64,000 nt of DNA from Maribacter sp. MMG018. Its GTDB lineage: Bacteria > Bacteroidota > Bacteroidia > Flavobacteriales > Flavobacteriaceae. A model generated the notes under the pieces. That model had not been told where the DNA came from. It worked only from the letters and a program-made list of their open reading frames with translations, and ran no database searches. The position numbers and the translations under genes were made by a program. Positions within the stretch are counted from its first letter, which is position 1; each line of letters begins with the position of its first letter. Positions 54,570 to 62,447 of this stretch are shown here, in pieces. The stretch spans positions 1,178,001-1,242,000 of the forward strand of contig NZ_JAGJEC010000001.1 of NCBI RefSeq assembly GCF_018100785.1. Direction: 5' to 3'.

Positions 54570-55901
54570 ATGGAAGACATGCTTTTCTACGACCGAATGC
54601 AGTTTGCGTTCACCATAACATTCCATTATTTGTTTCCTCAGTTGACGATGGGACTCTCATTGTTGATCGTCTATTTTAAATGGAAGTTTCTTCGAACCCA
54701 GGTAGAGAGTTACAATTATGCCGCAAAATTTTGGATGAAAATTTTTGCGCTAAACTTTGCTATGGGGGTGGTTACCGGTATTCCGATGGAGTTTCAGTTT
54801 GGAACCAACTGGGCCAAATTTTCAGAATTGACCGGAGGTATCATCGGTCAGACCCTTGCCATGGAAGGTATGTTTTCGTTCTTTTTAGAGTCCTCGTTTT
54901 TAGGGCTCTTTCTTTTTGGCGAAAAATTAATGGGACAAAAACTTCATTTTCTTACGGGTTTTCTTGTCTTTTTGGGCTCGTGGGCGAGTGGTTTCTTGAT
55001 CATTGCCACACACTCGTGGATGCAAAACCCCGTTGGTTATGAAATACTGGAAAACGGAAAGTTCGTACTCAATAATTTCTCGGCCCTTTTTGGCAATCCA
55101 TGGCTATGGCCATCATACCTGCACAATCAATTGGCCTCTGTAGTAACCGCCTCATTTGTGGTCGCCGGTATCGGTGCTTTTTATCTATTGAACAATAAGC
55201 ATAGCGAATACGGAAAGCTCTTTGTAAAAACGGGGGTTATTTTTGGATTGATATCATCGGTTCTGGTCGCTTTCCCAACAGGGGACTGGACCGCCAAGAA
55301 CGTTGTAAAACACCAACCTGTGACATTTGCGGCCATGGAAGGTATTTTTGAAACAGAGGACGGTGGATCTGAAATCGTGTTGATCGGCCAGCCCGATATG
55401 GAAAATAAAAAACTGGACAACAAAATAGCGGTGCCCAATATCCTTAGCTTTTTAACCTATCAAAAATGGGATGCGGAAATAAAGGGACTTAACGAGTTCG
55501 ATGAAGAAAATTACCCCACCAATATACCCGGCCTTTATTATGGGTATCATATTATGGTAGGGCTCGGTACTATTTTTATAGCCCTTATGGCATTGGCGGG
55601 CGTTCAGCTTTGGCGTAAAAAATTATATAAGACCAAATGGGTGCTGTGGGCCATTATGTTCATGTTGCCCTTTCCGTATATCGCCAATACTACAGGTTGG
55701 TACACGGCAGAGCTGGGGCGTCAACCTTGGTTGGTCTATAACCTATTGAGAACATCGGAAGGGGCTTCCCCGACCGTTTCTTCCGGTAATACCCTGTTTA
55801 CCCTGTTAGGTTTTGTGGGGCTGTATTTATTGTTGGGGATGTTGTTTTTAATATTGGTAGGAAAAATTATCAAAAAAGGACCTGAAATAGTAAAACTATA
55901 A
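54570..55901 (+). CDS. cydA: Cytochrome bd ubiquinol oxidase subunit I
   Basis: A 443-aa, nine-TM subunit of the high-affinity terminal oxidase. The start RMQFAFTITFHYLFPQLTMG carries His19 (heme b595 ligand). Quinol-binding KHQPVTFAAMEG is present, as are the second heme ligands in the TM5-6 region and GWYTAELGRQPWLVYNLLRT near the C-terminus. It is about 80 residues shorter than the E. coli protein because the Q-loop C-terminal extension is absent: the short-Q-loop form. Downstream cydB starts 3 nt after the stop. Expression is probably oxygen- or redox-controlled through the upstream palindrome. Confidence 0.93.
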   Translation: MEDMLFYDRMQFAFTITFHYLFPQLTMGLSLLIVYFKWKFLRTQVESYNYAAKFWMKIFALNFAMGVVTGIPMEFQFGTNWAKFSELTGGIIGQTLAMEGMFSFFLESSFLGLFLFGEKLMGQKLHFLTGFLVFLGSWASGFLIIATHSWMQNPVGYEILENGKFVLNNFSALFGNPWLWPSYLHNQLASVVTASFVVAGIGAFYLLNNKHSEYGKLFVKTGVIFGLISSVLVAFPTGDWTAKNVVKHQPVTFAAMEGIFETEDGGSEIVLIGQPDMENKKLDNKIAVPNILSFLTYQKWDAEIKGLNEFDEENYPTNIPGLYYGYHIMVGLGTIFIALMALAGVQLWRKKLYKTKWVLWAIMFMLPFPYIANTTGWYTAELGRQPWLVYNLLRTSEGASPTVSSGNTLFTLLGFVGLYLLLGMLFLILVGKIIKKGPEIVKL

Positions 55902-55904
55902 ATT

Positions 55905-56981
55905 ATGGAGTTGTTCTGGTACGTAGTATTAATGGGAATGTTGGCCATGTATGTTATTTTAGATGGCTATGATTTTGGTGCGGGCATTATACATTTGTTT
56001 TTGGCCAAGACCGAGAAAGATAAAAAGGCGATCACTAATGCCATTGGTCCTTTTTGGGATGCCAATGAGGTATGGTTAATTGCGGCCGGGGGTGTTTTGT
56101 TTTTTGCCTTCCCCACCTTGTATGCCTCCTCTTTTAGCGGTTTTTACCTGCCGCTGATCATGATATTGTGGCTTTTGATATTCAGGGCCATTGGCCTAGA
56201 GCTAAGGGGGCAATACCACAATGCCATGTGGCAATCTATATGGGACAAGGCCTTTGGCATTGCCAGTTTACTTTTGGCCCTGTTCTTTGGTGTGGCCCTG
56301 GGTAACGTAGTACGTGGTGTTAATTTAGGAATGGTAGAGAACGGCGTATCGGCACATGAGGCACACTATTTCTTCTTGCCGTTATGGAACCCGACCTTTA
56401 GCCCCATGGCAGAGCATTTGGGTATTATAGATTGGTTTACGTTGCTGTTGGGCGTTATAAGCGTCTTGGCATTGACCATTCATGGTGCCAACTGGATTAT
56501 CTACAAAACGAATTCCGGTCTTAACCAAAAGCTAAAGGGTCTTATTTTTAAATTGAACTTTGTACTGTTGGCCCTTGTGGTGGTATCACTTTTGGTTTGG
56601 CATGTTATAGACCCCAAGCCCTTTCGTAATTTTATAGAAACACCTTGGTTGTGGATCTTTCCGTTGATCACCTTTATAGGGTTGTTTGGATTGTTCAATG
56701 TAAAACGATGGAAAAAGGATGGTTACGGATTTTTGTTTTCTTCCCTTTTCTTGGTAGGTGGTTTTGCCTCAACGGCAGCATCTATATTTCCGAACGTATT
56801 GCCTTCCACCAATGATGTAAACCCTTCTTTGACCATTTACAATGTAGCTGCGCACGAATATGGCCTTTCGGTGGGGATGAACTGGTTTTTTATCGCCTTG
56901 TTCTTGGTCGCTGTGTATATGGTGGTACAGTACAGAATATTTAAAGGAAAGATGGACGATGTCGGCTACGGCGAACATTAA
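55905..56981 (+). CDS. cydB: Cytochrome bd ubiquinol oxidase subunit II
   Basis: A 358-aa, eight- to nine-TM subunit. The N-terminal motif LDGYDFGAGIIHLFLAKTE, GPFWDANEVWLIAAGGVLFFAFP and LIFRAIGLELRGQ are characteristic of CydB. It stabilises heme binding in CydA. No cydX-like short gene directly follows; a convergent terminator and an OmpW gene lie beyond. Confidence 0.93.
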   Translation: MELFWYVVLMGMLAMYVILDGYDFGAGIIHLFLAKTEKDKKAITNAIGPFWDANEVWLIAAGGVLFFAFPTLYASSFSGFYLPLIMILWLLIFRAIGLELRGQYHNAMWQSIWDKAFGIASLLLALFFGVALGNVVRGVNLGMVENGVSAHEAHYFFLPLWNPTFSPMAEHLGIIDWFTLLLGVISVLALTIHGANWIIYKTNSGLNQKLKGLIFKLNFVLLALVVVSLLVWHVIDPKPFRNFIETPWLWIFPLITFIGLFGLFNVKRWKKDGYGFLFSSLFLVGGFASTAASIFPNVLPSTNDVNPSLTIYNVAAHEYGLSVGMNWFFIALFLVAVYMVVQYRIFKGKMDDVGYGEH

Positions 56982-56987
56982 AAAATT

Positions 56988-57024
56988 AAAAGCCCCCATA
57001 GCAGTACGCTATAGGGGCTTTGGC
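56988..57024. terminator. Bidirectional terminator between cydB and the OmpW gene
   Basis: AAAAGCCCC (56989-56997 region) pairs with GGGGCTTT, with inner ATAGC/GCTAT and one mismatch, between convergent genes. Confidence 0.8.
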
Positions 57025-57043
57025 TAGAGTTGATATCGCCTTT

Positions 57044-57697
57044 TTAAAATCTATATCCTACACCGAATCCGATTAGTAAAGGATTTATATCTACATCGGC
57101 ACCCACGGTTGCACCCAAGGCAGAGGTAGCATCTACGGTAGCATCGGTACTCAAGAAAATTTTCTTAAGGTCTACGTTCAAGAACCATTTATCGTTCAAG
57201 TTATAATCCAATCCGGCCTGTAGCGCAAAACCAACGCTGTTATCGTAATCTACGTCATCTGCAACAGGGCCTTCTTTAGCGCCGTAGAAGATAGTGTAGT
57301 TTATGCCGGCACCTGCATAAGGCTTAAAGTCGCCACCGGTAAAATGGTATTGTAAGGTTAGGGTAGGGGGCAATAGCCATACAGAACCCAGGTCAATATC
57401 ACCGGCTGCGGTATCGGTCGCCTCTACATCGTGTTTGGTAGTACCTAAAATTAACTCTGCGGCAATGTTTTTGGTAAAGAAGTAAGTGATGTCCAATTCA
57501 GGAATTACGGACGTAGAAATATCCACGTCTCCACCAATTGCCTCTATCGTCGCACTCTCGTCAGGGGCCACAACAACACCTCTTAATCTAACCTGCCACT
57601 TGCTATAGCTGTCATAATCCATTGTTTGATCGTCTTGTGCATTCATGCTAAACGGAATGGCCAGGGCCACAAGAAAACCCGCTACTATTTTTCTCAT
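57044..57697 (-). CDS. OmpW-family outer-membrane protein
   Basis: A 217-aa, eight-stranded barrel with signal peptide ending FSMNAQD. The strand pattern with WQVRLRGVVVAPDESA, LDITYFFTKNIAAELILGT and LPPTLTLQYHFTG, and the terminal GFGVGYRF with Phe, fit OmpW. OmpW proteins move small hydrophobic compounds and are often expressed under low oxygen; here the gene faces the cyd oxidase. Its own TACATTTG promoter lies 30 nt upstream. Confidence 0.88.
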   Translation of the reverse strand: MRKIVAGFLVALAIPFSMNAQDDQTMDYDSYSKWQVRLRGVVVAPDESATIEAIGGDVDISTSVIPELDITYFFTKNIAAELILGTTKHDVEATDTAAGDIDLGSVWLLPPTLTLQYHFTGGDFKPYAGAGINYTIFYGAKEGPVADDVDYDNSVGFALQAGLDYNLNDKWFLNVDLKKIFLSTDATVDATSALGATVGADVDINPLLIGFGVGYRF

Positions 57698-57726
57698 CGT
57701 ATTAATGTTTAAATGTAAATAATGCT

Positions 57727-57770
57727 CAAATGTATTTCTTAGGGGGAAGCATTTTTATGAAATAAATCAT
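57727..57770 (-). promoter_or_regulatory. OmpW promoter with TGA-N6-TCA-type palindrome
   Basis: On the minus strand TACATTTG (57727-57734) is an exact -7 element. ATGA-N6-TCAT (57757-57770), containing the TGA-N6-TCA core of Crp/Fnr-type sites, is centred exactly 33 bp upstream of it. The sequence differs from the GTAAC sites, so it may serve a related or different regulator. Confidence 0.5.
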
Positions 57771-57994
57771 GTTTTTTGGGCTATTTTTTTTGATTATAAG
57801 AGAGATGAAAGTACAGGGTGTTTTATGGGAAAGAAGGGGGGTTTTTCCCTTGAGGACGCCATAGGGTAAGCTATGGGCGGGATGGCGCGCTCGCAAAGCA
57901 GCGTTATCGCTGCTTTTCAGGGGTGTTTTGAGCAGGAAAGGGTGACGCTCGCGCTAGGGGTATAGCAAATGTTTTGTCCAGTTAGATTGTTTGT
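57771..57994. other. GC-richer hairpin region downstream of a hypothetical gene
   Basis: Contains a perfect hairpin AAAGCAGCG / CGCTGCTTT (57895-57916, loop TTAT) and, at about 57937-57962, GTGACGCTCGCGCTAGGGG. A related sequence, GTGAGGCTGTCGCTAGCGGG, lies at 59487 and following. The base composition is unlike the surroundings and the interval marks the left edge of a possible gene-cassette segment. Confidence 0.4.
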
Positions 57995-58411
57995 TTACTT
58001 GATTTTGTAGAAAAAATTATCTCCAAAACAACGACTGAAATATTCGGTTTCTGGTTGTTTTCCCATACTGATGCCACCCGTCTTGCTGTTGTCTGAAACC
58101 CTAAAATAACTACAGAAACCAGAGGTCAACCCCGCAAGGGTGAATTCCTTCCAGTTTGGCCCCAACTCTTCTTTGAGTTGCTCTTCCGTCATTTCGGTTA
58201 AGTCCTCTCTTGGAGACCAACCTGTTCCATTTTCAATGGATTGTTGAAAATAATAGCCAGATTCATCTTTTTTTATTACGAATTCTGTCTTTCCATTTTT
58301 TGTTGACGAATATTCGCCTAAAAGATGTTCATTCGAAAATGTCGCTTTTTCTTTTTGAGAGCAAGCTGTAATTAGTATTAAGGTCATTACGAGGGATAAA
58401 TTCTTAATCAT
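57995..58411 (-). CDS. Small hypothetical lipoprotein
   Basis: A 138-aa protein from the ATG at 58411 (lipobox LITAC); a start at 58468 lies in the upstream gene and is not needed. It contains a Trp- and Glu-rich middle (NGTGWSPREDLTEMTEEQLK) and two cysteines near the end. No family recognised. It overlaps the 3' end of the preceding membrane-protein gene by 8 nt, so the two are coupled. Confidence 0.65.
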   Translation of the reverse strand: MIKNLSLVMTLILITACSQKEKATFSNEHLLGEYSSTKNGKTEFVIKKDESGYYFQQSIENGTGWSPREDLTEMTEEQLKEELGPNWKEFTLAGLTSGFCSYFRVSDNSKTGGISMGKQPETEYFSRCFGDNFFYKIK

Positions 58412-59303
58412 TTTTGTCTTTTTTAAATAATACTGGAATAGTGGAAATAACAATGACGCAACAACCATATATTATATTTTGAAAATTGGTGTGAAAAAGG
58501 CTGATAATTAGTGTGATAACTGCAAGTCCAGTAAGAATGAAAAGCGAAATTTTAAATTTGGTAAAATTCATACTTAACAAAAATGCAGTTAAGAGTCCGC
58601 CATAAAACAAGACTGGTTTTGTATACAGAAGAAAATGGTCTATAAAGCCCAAAGAGGCTGACGAACTTCTTTCTCCAGTTTGAACAAACACGAATTCAAC
58701 TTGTGATGAATCCATTAGAATTACCCCAAATATTATCATAATATAAACAGGGGAACCTTTCCATTTTTTGTTCATATATGGGAATATTTTCTCCATTTCT
58801 AAATTTTGGATTTTTTCCGGTAATTCAGTCAACGAGACTAGAAGTAAAGAAACTACGCTGAAAATAATAGGGAAAATATAGGAATCGTAGGACAGAATGA
58901 ATAAAGTAAAAACACCTAACAAAGTGAATAAAACTATTTTCACATTCTTGTTAATGTTTACTCTACTGATCAAAAGATTGATTCCTAAATAAATTAGGGA
59001 AATCGCTATGGTCGGTTTTAATATCCGCTCGTTGAAAAGCATAAAATCTGCTTGTGAAGAAAAATCAAATCTAAAGTAATTGTTTATGTAAGTCGATTTG
59101 GTGTAAAAATTAGATAGAACACCGATTATAATTAGTAAAACCCCTAAGATTTGATTTGTATTTCTTTGTTTGACCTTGCTTTTTTTGAGAGCATCTTTTA
59201 TTTCCTGTGTTGTGTATTCCCTCTTTAAAAGCTCTTGCGCTATTCTTACCTTATTATACTTTTTATAGACTAAATCAGATACTACTTTTGATATTTCTTC
59301 CAT
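58404..59303 (-). CDS. Multi-pass hypothetical membrane protein
   Basis: A 299-aa protein. The first 43 residues form amphipathic helices (SDLVYKKYNKVRIAQELLKR) like a small cytoplasmic domain. About eight hydrophobic spans follow. No motif was found. The two-gene unit with the lipoprotein may be an envelope-associated accessory system. Low-complexity, Ile/Lys-rich composition differs from housekeeping neighbours, as is common for recently acquired genes. Confidence 0.65.
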   Translation of the reverse strand: MEEISKVVSDLVYKKYNKVRIAQELLKREYTTQEIKDALKKSKVKQRNTNQILGVLLIIIGVLSNFYTKSTYINNYFRFDFSSQADFMLFNERILKPTIAISLIYLGINLLISRVNINKNVKIVLFTLLGVFTLFILSYDSYIFPIIFSVVSLLLVSLTELPEKIQNLEMEKIFPYMNKKWKGSPVYIMIIFGVILMDSSQVEFVFVQTGERSSSASLGFIDHFLLYTKPVLFYGGLLTAFLLSMNFTKFKISLFILTGLAVITLIISLFHTNFQNIIYGCCVIVISTIPVLFKKDKND

Positions 59304-59330
59304 TTGGTCGGTTTTTTATAATTAGCTACA

Positions 59331-59466
59331 ACAATCGTATAGACGTATCCTTATACACCTATACCTCATTATATAGGGGTATAAAACAATAGTTTTCGGC
59401 TACCCAAATTCACTTACAATATAAAAATTTTTATACTTAATTTCTTACGTAAAAGAGTAAGTGCAA
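59331..59466. repeat. 5'-flank module, copy 1
   Basis: A 136-nt intergenic stretch starting 28 nt before the gene at 59303 resembles the one before the gene at 60139. Shared blocks include TTATACAC, GGCTACCCAA versus GCCTACCCAA, ATAAAAATT and TTTCTTAC. Confidence 0.5.
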
Positions 59467-59516
59467 CCTAGTTTTGGGTACGGGCGTGAGGCTGTCGCTA
59501 GCGGGGAATAAAAAAC

Positions 59517-59557
59517 AAAACCGCCTTAATAAGTGGTTATGGAGGTGGTTTTTTTAA
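59517..59557 (-). terminator. Terminator of the upstream minus-strand gene
   Basis: AAAACCGCCT (59517-59526) pairs with AGGTGGTTTT (59543-59552, one wobble). On the minus strand a T-rich run follows; this lies 46 nt beyond the stop of the gene at 59603-60139. Confidence 0.65.
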
Positions 59558-59602
59558 TGATTAAGGGCTTGTGAATCGGTTACTTATATTGTAGCACGTT
59601 TT

Positions 59603-60139
59603 TTACCACTTATCTTCTTTCTCCACATCTTTGAAGTTCGTAATTTTTTGGAAAGTAAAGTCCATAATTTTAGATGGCTTATTCAAAAAATTGCTCTTAA
59701 ATTCCGTGTTTCGTTTCTTTAAAGCATAAAATTCAATATCAGTCGTTTCTCCCTCTTTGGATAAGGCATCTTCGTATTTTTGAACGAATTTTATGTTTTT
59801 TAATGTTACTCGATAACGCTTTTCTTTAAATTCAATTAATGAGAAAGCCTCTACATAACTCCGAGAAACATACATGGGTGTTGACATTTCAGATATTCCA
59901 TATCCTTTAAAGTCCATCGAGAGTTGGTTAATTTGAGCGGTCAGACTTTTTTCGTTTTCCGAAATGTTTTCAAACTGTCCTGAACTTTTGATTTGTTCAA
60001 TTAATTGCTCTTTTGTCATGTTCGTTTCGAAGACTTTTTGCCATAATACTTGACCGTTTTCTATCTGAAAATTATCAGTTTCAGAAAGGGTAAAATTGAT
60101 AAGTAATGTTGAAGAAAGAAGAACTATAATTGTTTTCAT
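59603..60139 (-). CDS. Secreted hypothetical protein, DUF4468-like
   Basis: A 178-aa protein from the ATG at 60139 with signal peptide MKTIIVLLSSTLLINFTLS. The first domain (VLWQKVFETNMTKEQLIEQI) and beta-rich continuation resemble DUF4468-type domains. A longer start at 60181 is not supported. It has the second 5'-flank module upstream. Function unknown. Confidence 0.6.
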   Translation of the reverse strand: MKTIIVLLSSTLLINFTLSETDNFQIENGQVLWQKVFETNMTKEQLIEQIKSSGQFENISENEKSLTAQINQLSMDFKGYGISEMSTPMYVSRSYVEAFSLIEFKEKRYRVTLKNIKFVQKYEDALSKEGETTDIEFYALKKRNTEFKSNFLNKPSKIMDFTFQKITNFKDVEKEDKW

Positions 60140-60162
60140 AAATGTTTTTTTTATGGACCATA

Positions 60163-60281
60163 ACAAGCATACGCCCATCATTATACACAGATACTTCTAG
60201 AACAGTAGTTTAGCCTACCCAAGTACTCCCCCAAGATAAAAATTCTCATTATTATTTTCTTACAGAAAGGCGTAATGCCAA
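60163..60281. repeat. 5'-flank module, copy 2
   Basis: A 119-nt region beginning 24 nt before the gene at 60139 and clearly related to 59331-59466 in order and spacing of blocks, with many substitutions. It is the only repeat of this type that I could identify in the window. Confidence 0.5.
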
Positions 60282-60350
60282 TAAAAAGTGGGTGCTAAGG
60301 GCCCGCTTTTTTGTCTTGTGCATGTCGCCATGTATAAGCCCCTGCCTTAT

Positions 60351-60394
60351 GTAACAAAAGTTGCTGTACGGGTGGCCGTATATGTAGAACTTTA
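60351..60394 (+). promoter_or_regulatory. sqr promoter with GTAAC-N4-GTTGC operator
   Basis: GTAAC AAAA GTTGC (60351-60364) is one base from the cyd palindrome. GAACTTTA (60387-60394), a weak -7 element, is centred 33 bp downstream. It shares the AACTTT core with the tolC promoter element. The start codon is 76 nt further on. Confidence 0.55.
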
Positions 60395-60470
60395 CACCAT
60401 TCGTACAGGTGTCTCTAAATAGCAAACACTGTTGTGGAGGTGCTTATGTTACAAACAAACTCTAATCAAA

Positions 60471-61925
60471 ATGGCAAAAATAGTTATACTCGGTGCAGGA
60501 ATCGCTGGTCACGTAGCGGCTGCACATTTACGAAGAAAATTACCGAAAAAACATGAGGTCTTGGTGGTTTCTCCCAATAGCAACTACCAATGGATCCCAT
60601 CTAATATTTGGGTGGGGATCGGAAGAATGAAATCTGAACAGATCTTGTTTCCCTTGCCCCCGCTCTATAAAAAGAAGGGCATTGGTTATAAACAGGCCAA
60701 GGTGACTACCTTTCACCCCGAGGGCGATGCCGAAACCCCAAAACCCTACGTAAACGTGGAGTATGTGGTGGGCGACCATAAGGGCAAGACCGAGAAGGTT
60801 ACTTACGACTATCTTATAAATGCCACGGGCCCCAAACTGGCCTTTGATATGACCGAGGGGCTGAACCCTGGTACCAACAAGGCCTATTCGGTTTGTACCT
60901 ATACCCATGCCGAGCATGCATGGCACGCCCTTAACACCTTGATCCAAGAAATGAAACAGGGCAAAAAAGCCAAAATATTAATAGGCACGGGGCACGCAAA
61001 ATCTACCTGCCAAGGTGCCGCCTTCGAATATATCTTAAATGTAGAGAAAGAGCTTCGCAGACATGGGGTACGCGATATGGCCGAGGTTACGTGGATCGCC
61101 AACGAACACGAATTGGGCGATTTTGGTATGGACGGTATGCTCATGAGCTATGGCAACAACATCATGAAATCTAGCGAGATGGTAGAGATGGTGTTCGAAG
61201 ACCGTGGCATTAAATGGATCATCGGGGCCGGGGTGAACAAGATAGAGGACGGCGTGGCACATTATGAGACCCTTGATGGCGAGTTCCATACCGAGACCTA
61301 CGATTTTGCCATGTTGATTCCCGCTTTCTCGGGGCATGGCTTTAAGGCGTATGACAAAGACAATAACGATATTACCAAAAAACTGTTTAAGGGCTTTATG
61401 ATCGTAGATGCCGATTATACCCCAAGGCCTTATGAGGAGTGGAGCGTACAAGATTGGCCAGAAACCTATCAGAACCCTACGTACGACAATATATTTGCGC
61501 CGGGCATTGCCTTTGCGCCCCCACATGCGATTTCTAAACCTAGGACCAGCAAGAACGGCACCCCCATATCACCGGCACCGCCACGTACGGGAATGCCCTC
61601 GGGTATGACCGCCAAATTGGTGGCCGATAATATTATAGATATGATCAATGGTAAAAAAGACCTGCACCATAAAGGTTCTATGGGGAATATGGGCGCTGCC
61701 TGTATCGCCTCTGCCGGTTATGGTATGACCCAAGGTAGCGGGGTGAGCATTACCACCTTCCCCATTGTGCCCGACTATCATAAATACCCCGATACCCAAG
61801 GCCGAAAATTGGGCAAGACCTTTGGATCTATAGGCTTGGCGGGCCACTGGTTAAAACTGGCCCTGCACTACGCCTTTATCTACAAGGCCAAGATGAAACC
61901 CTTCTGGTGGCTGATACCGGAATAG
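60471..61925 (+). CDS. Sulfide:quinone oxidoreductase-like flavoprotein
   Basis: A 484-aa FAD-dependent membrane-associated enzyme from the ATG at 60471 (KIVILGAGIAGHVAAAHLRR, GxGxxG). A frame extension to 60432 uses TTG and is not needed. A Cys in TGHAKSTCQGAAFEY is the type found in SQR enzymes, the second-domain GPKLAFDM region has the ATGP motif, and the amphipathic C-terminus ends in aromatic residues (MKPFWWLIPE) that may bind membrane. It probably oxidises sulfide and passes electrons to quinone, or acts as a related NADH/thiol oxidoreductase. It starts a three-gene operon with two small membrane proteins. Confidence 0.82.
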   Translation: MAKIVILGAGIAGHVAAAHLRRKLPKKHEVLVVSPNSNYQWIPSNIWVGIGRMKSEQILFPLPPLYKKKGIGYKQAKVTTFHPEGDAETPKPYVNVEYVVGDHKGKTEKVTYDYLINATGPKLAFDMTEGLNPGTNKAYSVCTYTHAEHAWHALNTLIQEMKQGKKAKILIGTGHAKSTCQGAAFEYILNVEKELRRHGVRDMAEVTWIANEHELGDFGMDGMLMSYGNNIMKSSEMVEMVFEDRGIKWIIGAGVNKIEDGVAHYETLDGEFHTETYDFAMLIPAFSGHGFKAYDKDNNDITKKLFKGFMIVDADYTPRPYEEWSVQDWPETYQNPTYDNIFAPGIAFAPPHAISKPRTSKNGTPISPAPPRTGMPSGMTAKLVADNIIDMINGKKDLHHKGSMGNMGAACIASAGYGMTQGSGVSITTFPIVPDYHKYPDTQGRKLGKTFGSIGLAGHWLKLALHYAFIYKAKMKPFWWLIPE

Positions 61926-61976
61926 GTACGGGTATACGAATAGGAGAGAGAAGATAGAAATCTAAAATCTAAAAAA

Positions 61977-62120
61977 ATGACACGTAGAATATCAAAGACA
62001 AAACGGTTTTATATGCAGAACCCCATCATTCAGTTCTTTAAGTTTATTTGGTTGAGCCTTAAAATTTTGGTGATCGTGGCCGGAGGGCATGGGGGCACCA
62101 GAAACGTAAACGGACAGTGA
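61977..62120 (+). CDS. 47-aa single-span membrane peptide
   Basis: ATG 61977 to TGA 62118-62120. A basic N-terminus (TRRISKTKR) is followed by a hydrophobic helix (FFKFIWLSLKILVIVAGG) and a short Gly/Asn tail. Its stop overlaps the ATG of the next gene by 1 nt, which together with the 51-nt gap after sqr indicates operon membership. No family is known to me. It may help anchor the flavoprotein or its partner. Confidence 0.65.
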   Translation: MTRRISKTKRFYMQNPIIQFFKFIWLSLKILVIVAGGHGGTRNVNGQ

Positions 62121-62311
62121 TGGCAAAAACAATATTGATAACGATTGCCGGTACGCTGATCGGTGGGGTGGCAGGCTATCTCTATTATGCGGAAATAGGT
62201 TGTTTGAGCGGTACATGCCCCATTACCTCAAAACCCCTGAACAGTACTTTGTATGGTGGGGTCGTAGGTGGTTTGTTGTTTCATACGTTTGTAAAACAAA
62301 AGAAAAAGTAA
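62120..62311 (+). CDS. DUF6132-like small membrane protein
   Basis: A 63-aa protein from ATG 62120 (an alternative GTG at 62117 adds one residue). It has two short hydrophobic segments and the motif GCLSGTCPITSKPLNSTLYG, with two cysteines spaced for redox or metal chemistry. Such proteins often accompany rhodanese, SQR or other sulfur genes in Bacteroidota. A clear terminator follows the stop. The motif suggests handling of sulfur or thiol intermediates in the membrane. Confidence 0.75.
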   Translation: MAKTILITIAGTLIGGVAGYLYYAEIGCLSGTCPITSKPLNSTLYGGVVGGLLFHTFVKQKKK

Positions 62312-62345
62312 ACGCTTATAGTTCCATTTTATTTAGTTGGTTTGT

Positions 62346-62378
62346 AAAAGGCACTTCTGTGGTTGGAAGTGCCTTTTT
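62346..62378 (+). terminator. Intrinsic terminator of the sqr operon
   Basis: AAAAGGCACTTC (62346-62357) pairs perfectly with GAAGTGCCTTTT (62366-62377), loop of 8 nt, followed by T-rich sequence. Confidence 0.9.
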
Positions 62379-62393
62379 GTTTCTTGTTTGTCT

Positions 62394-62437
62394 GTAACAT
62401 TGGTTACTGTGTAGGCCGTTTTCAGAATCTAACTTTG
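62394..62437 (+). promoter_or_regulatory. tolC-type promoter with GTAAC-N4-GTTAC operator
   Basis: GTAAC ATTG GTTAC (62394-62407) is a perfect palindrome of the cyd/sqr type. An exact -7 element TAACTTTG (62430-62437) is centred 33 bp after it. The resulting start site would be about 5-14 nt before the candidate ATGs. Confidence 0.72.
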
Positions 62438-62447
62438 TGGCAAATAA

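Noticed and set aside
61035..61526. 163-codon minus-strand ORF
   Set aside because: Antisense to the SQR-like gene, with no features of its own.
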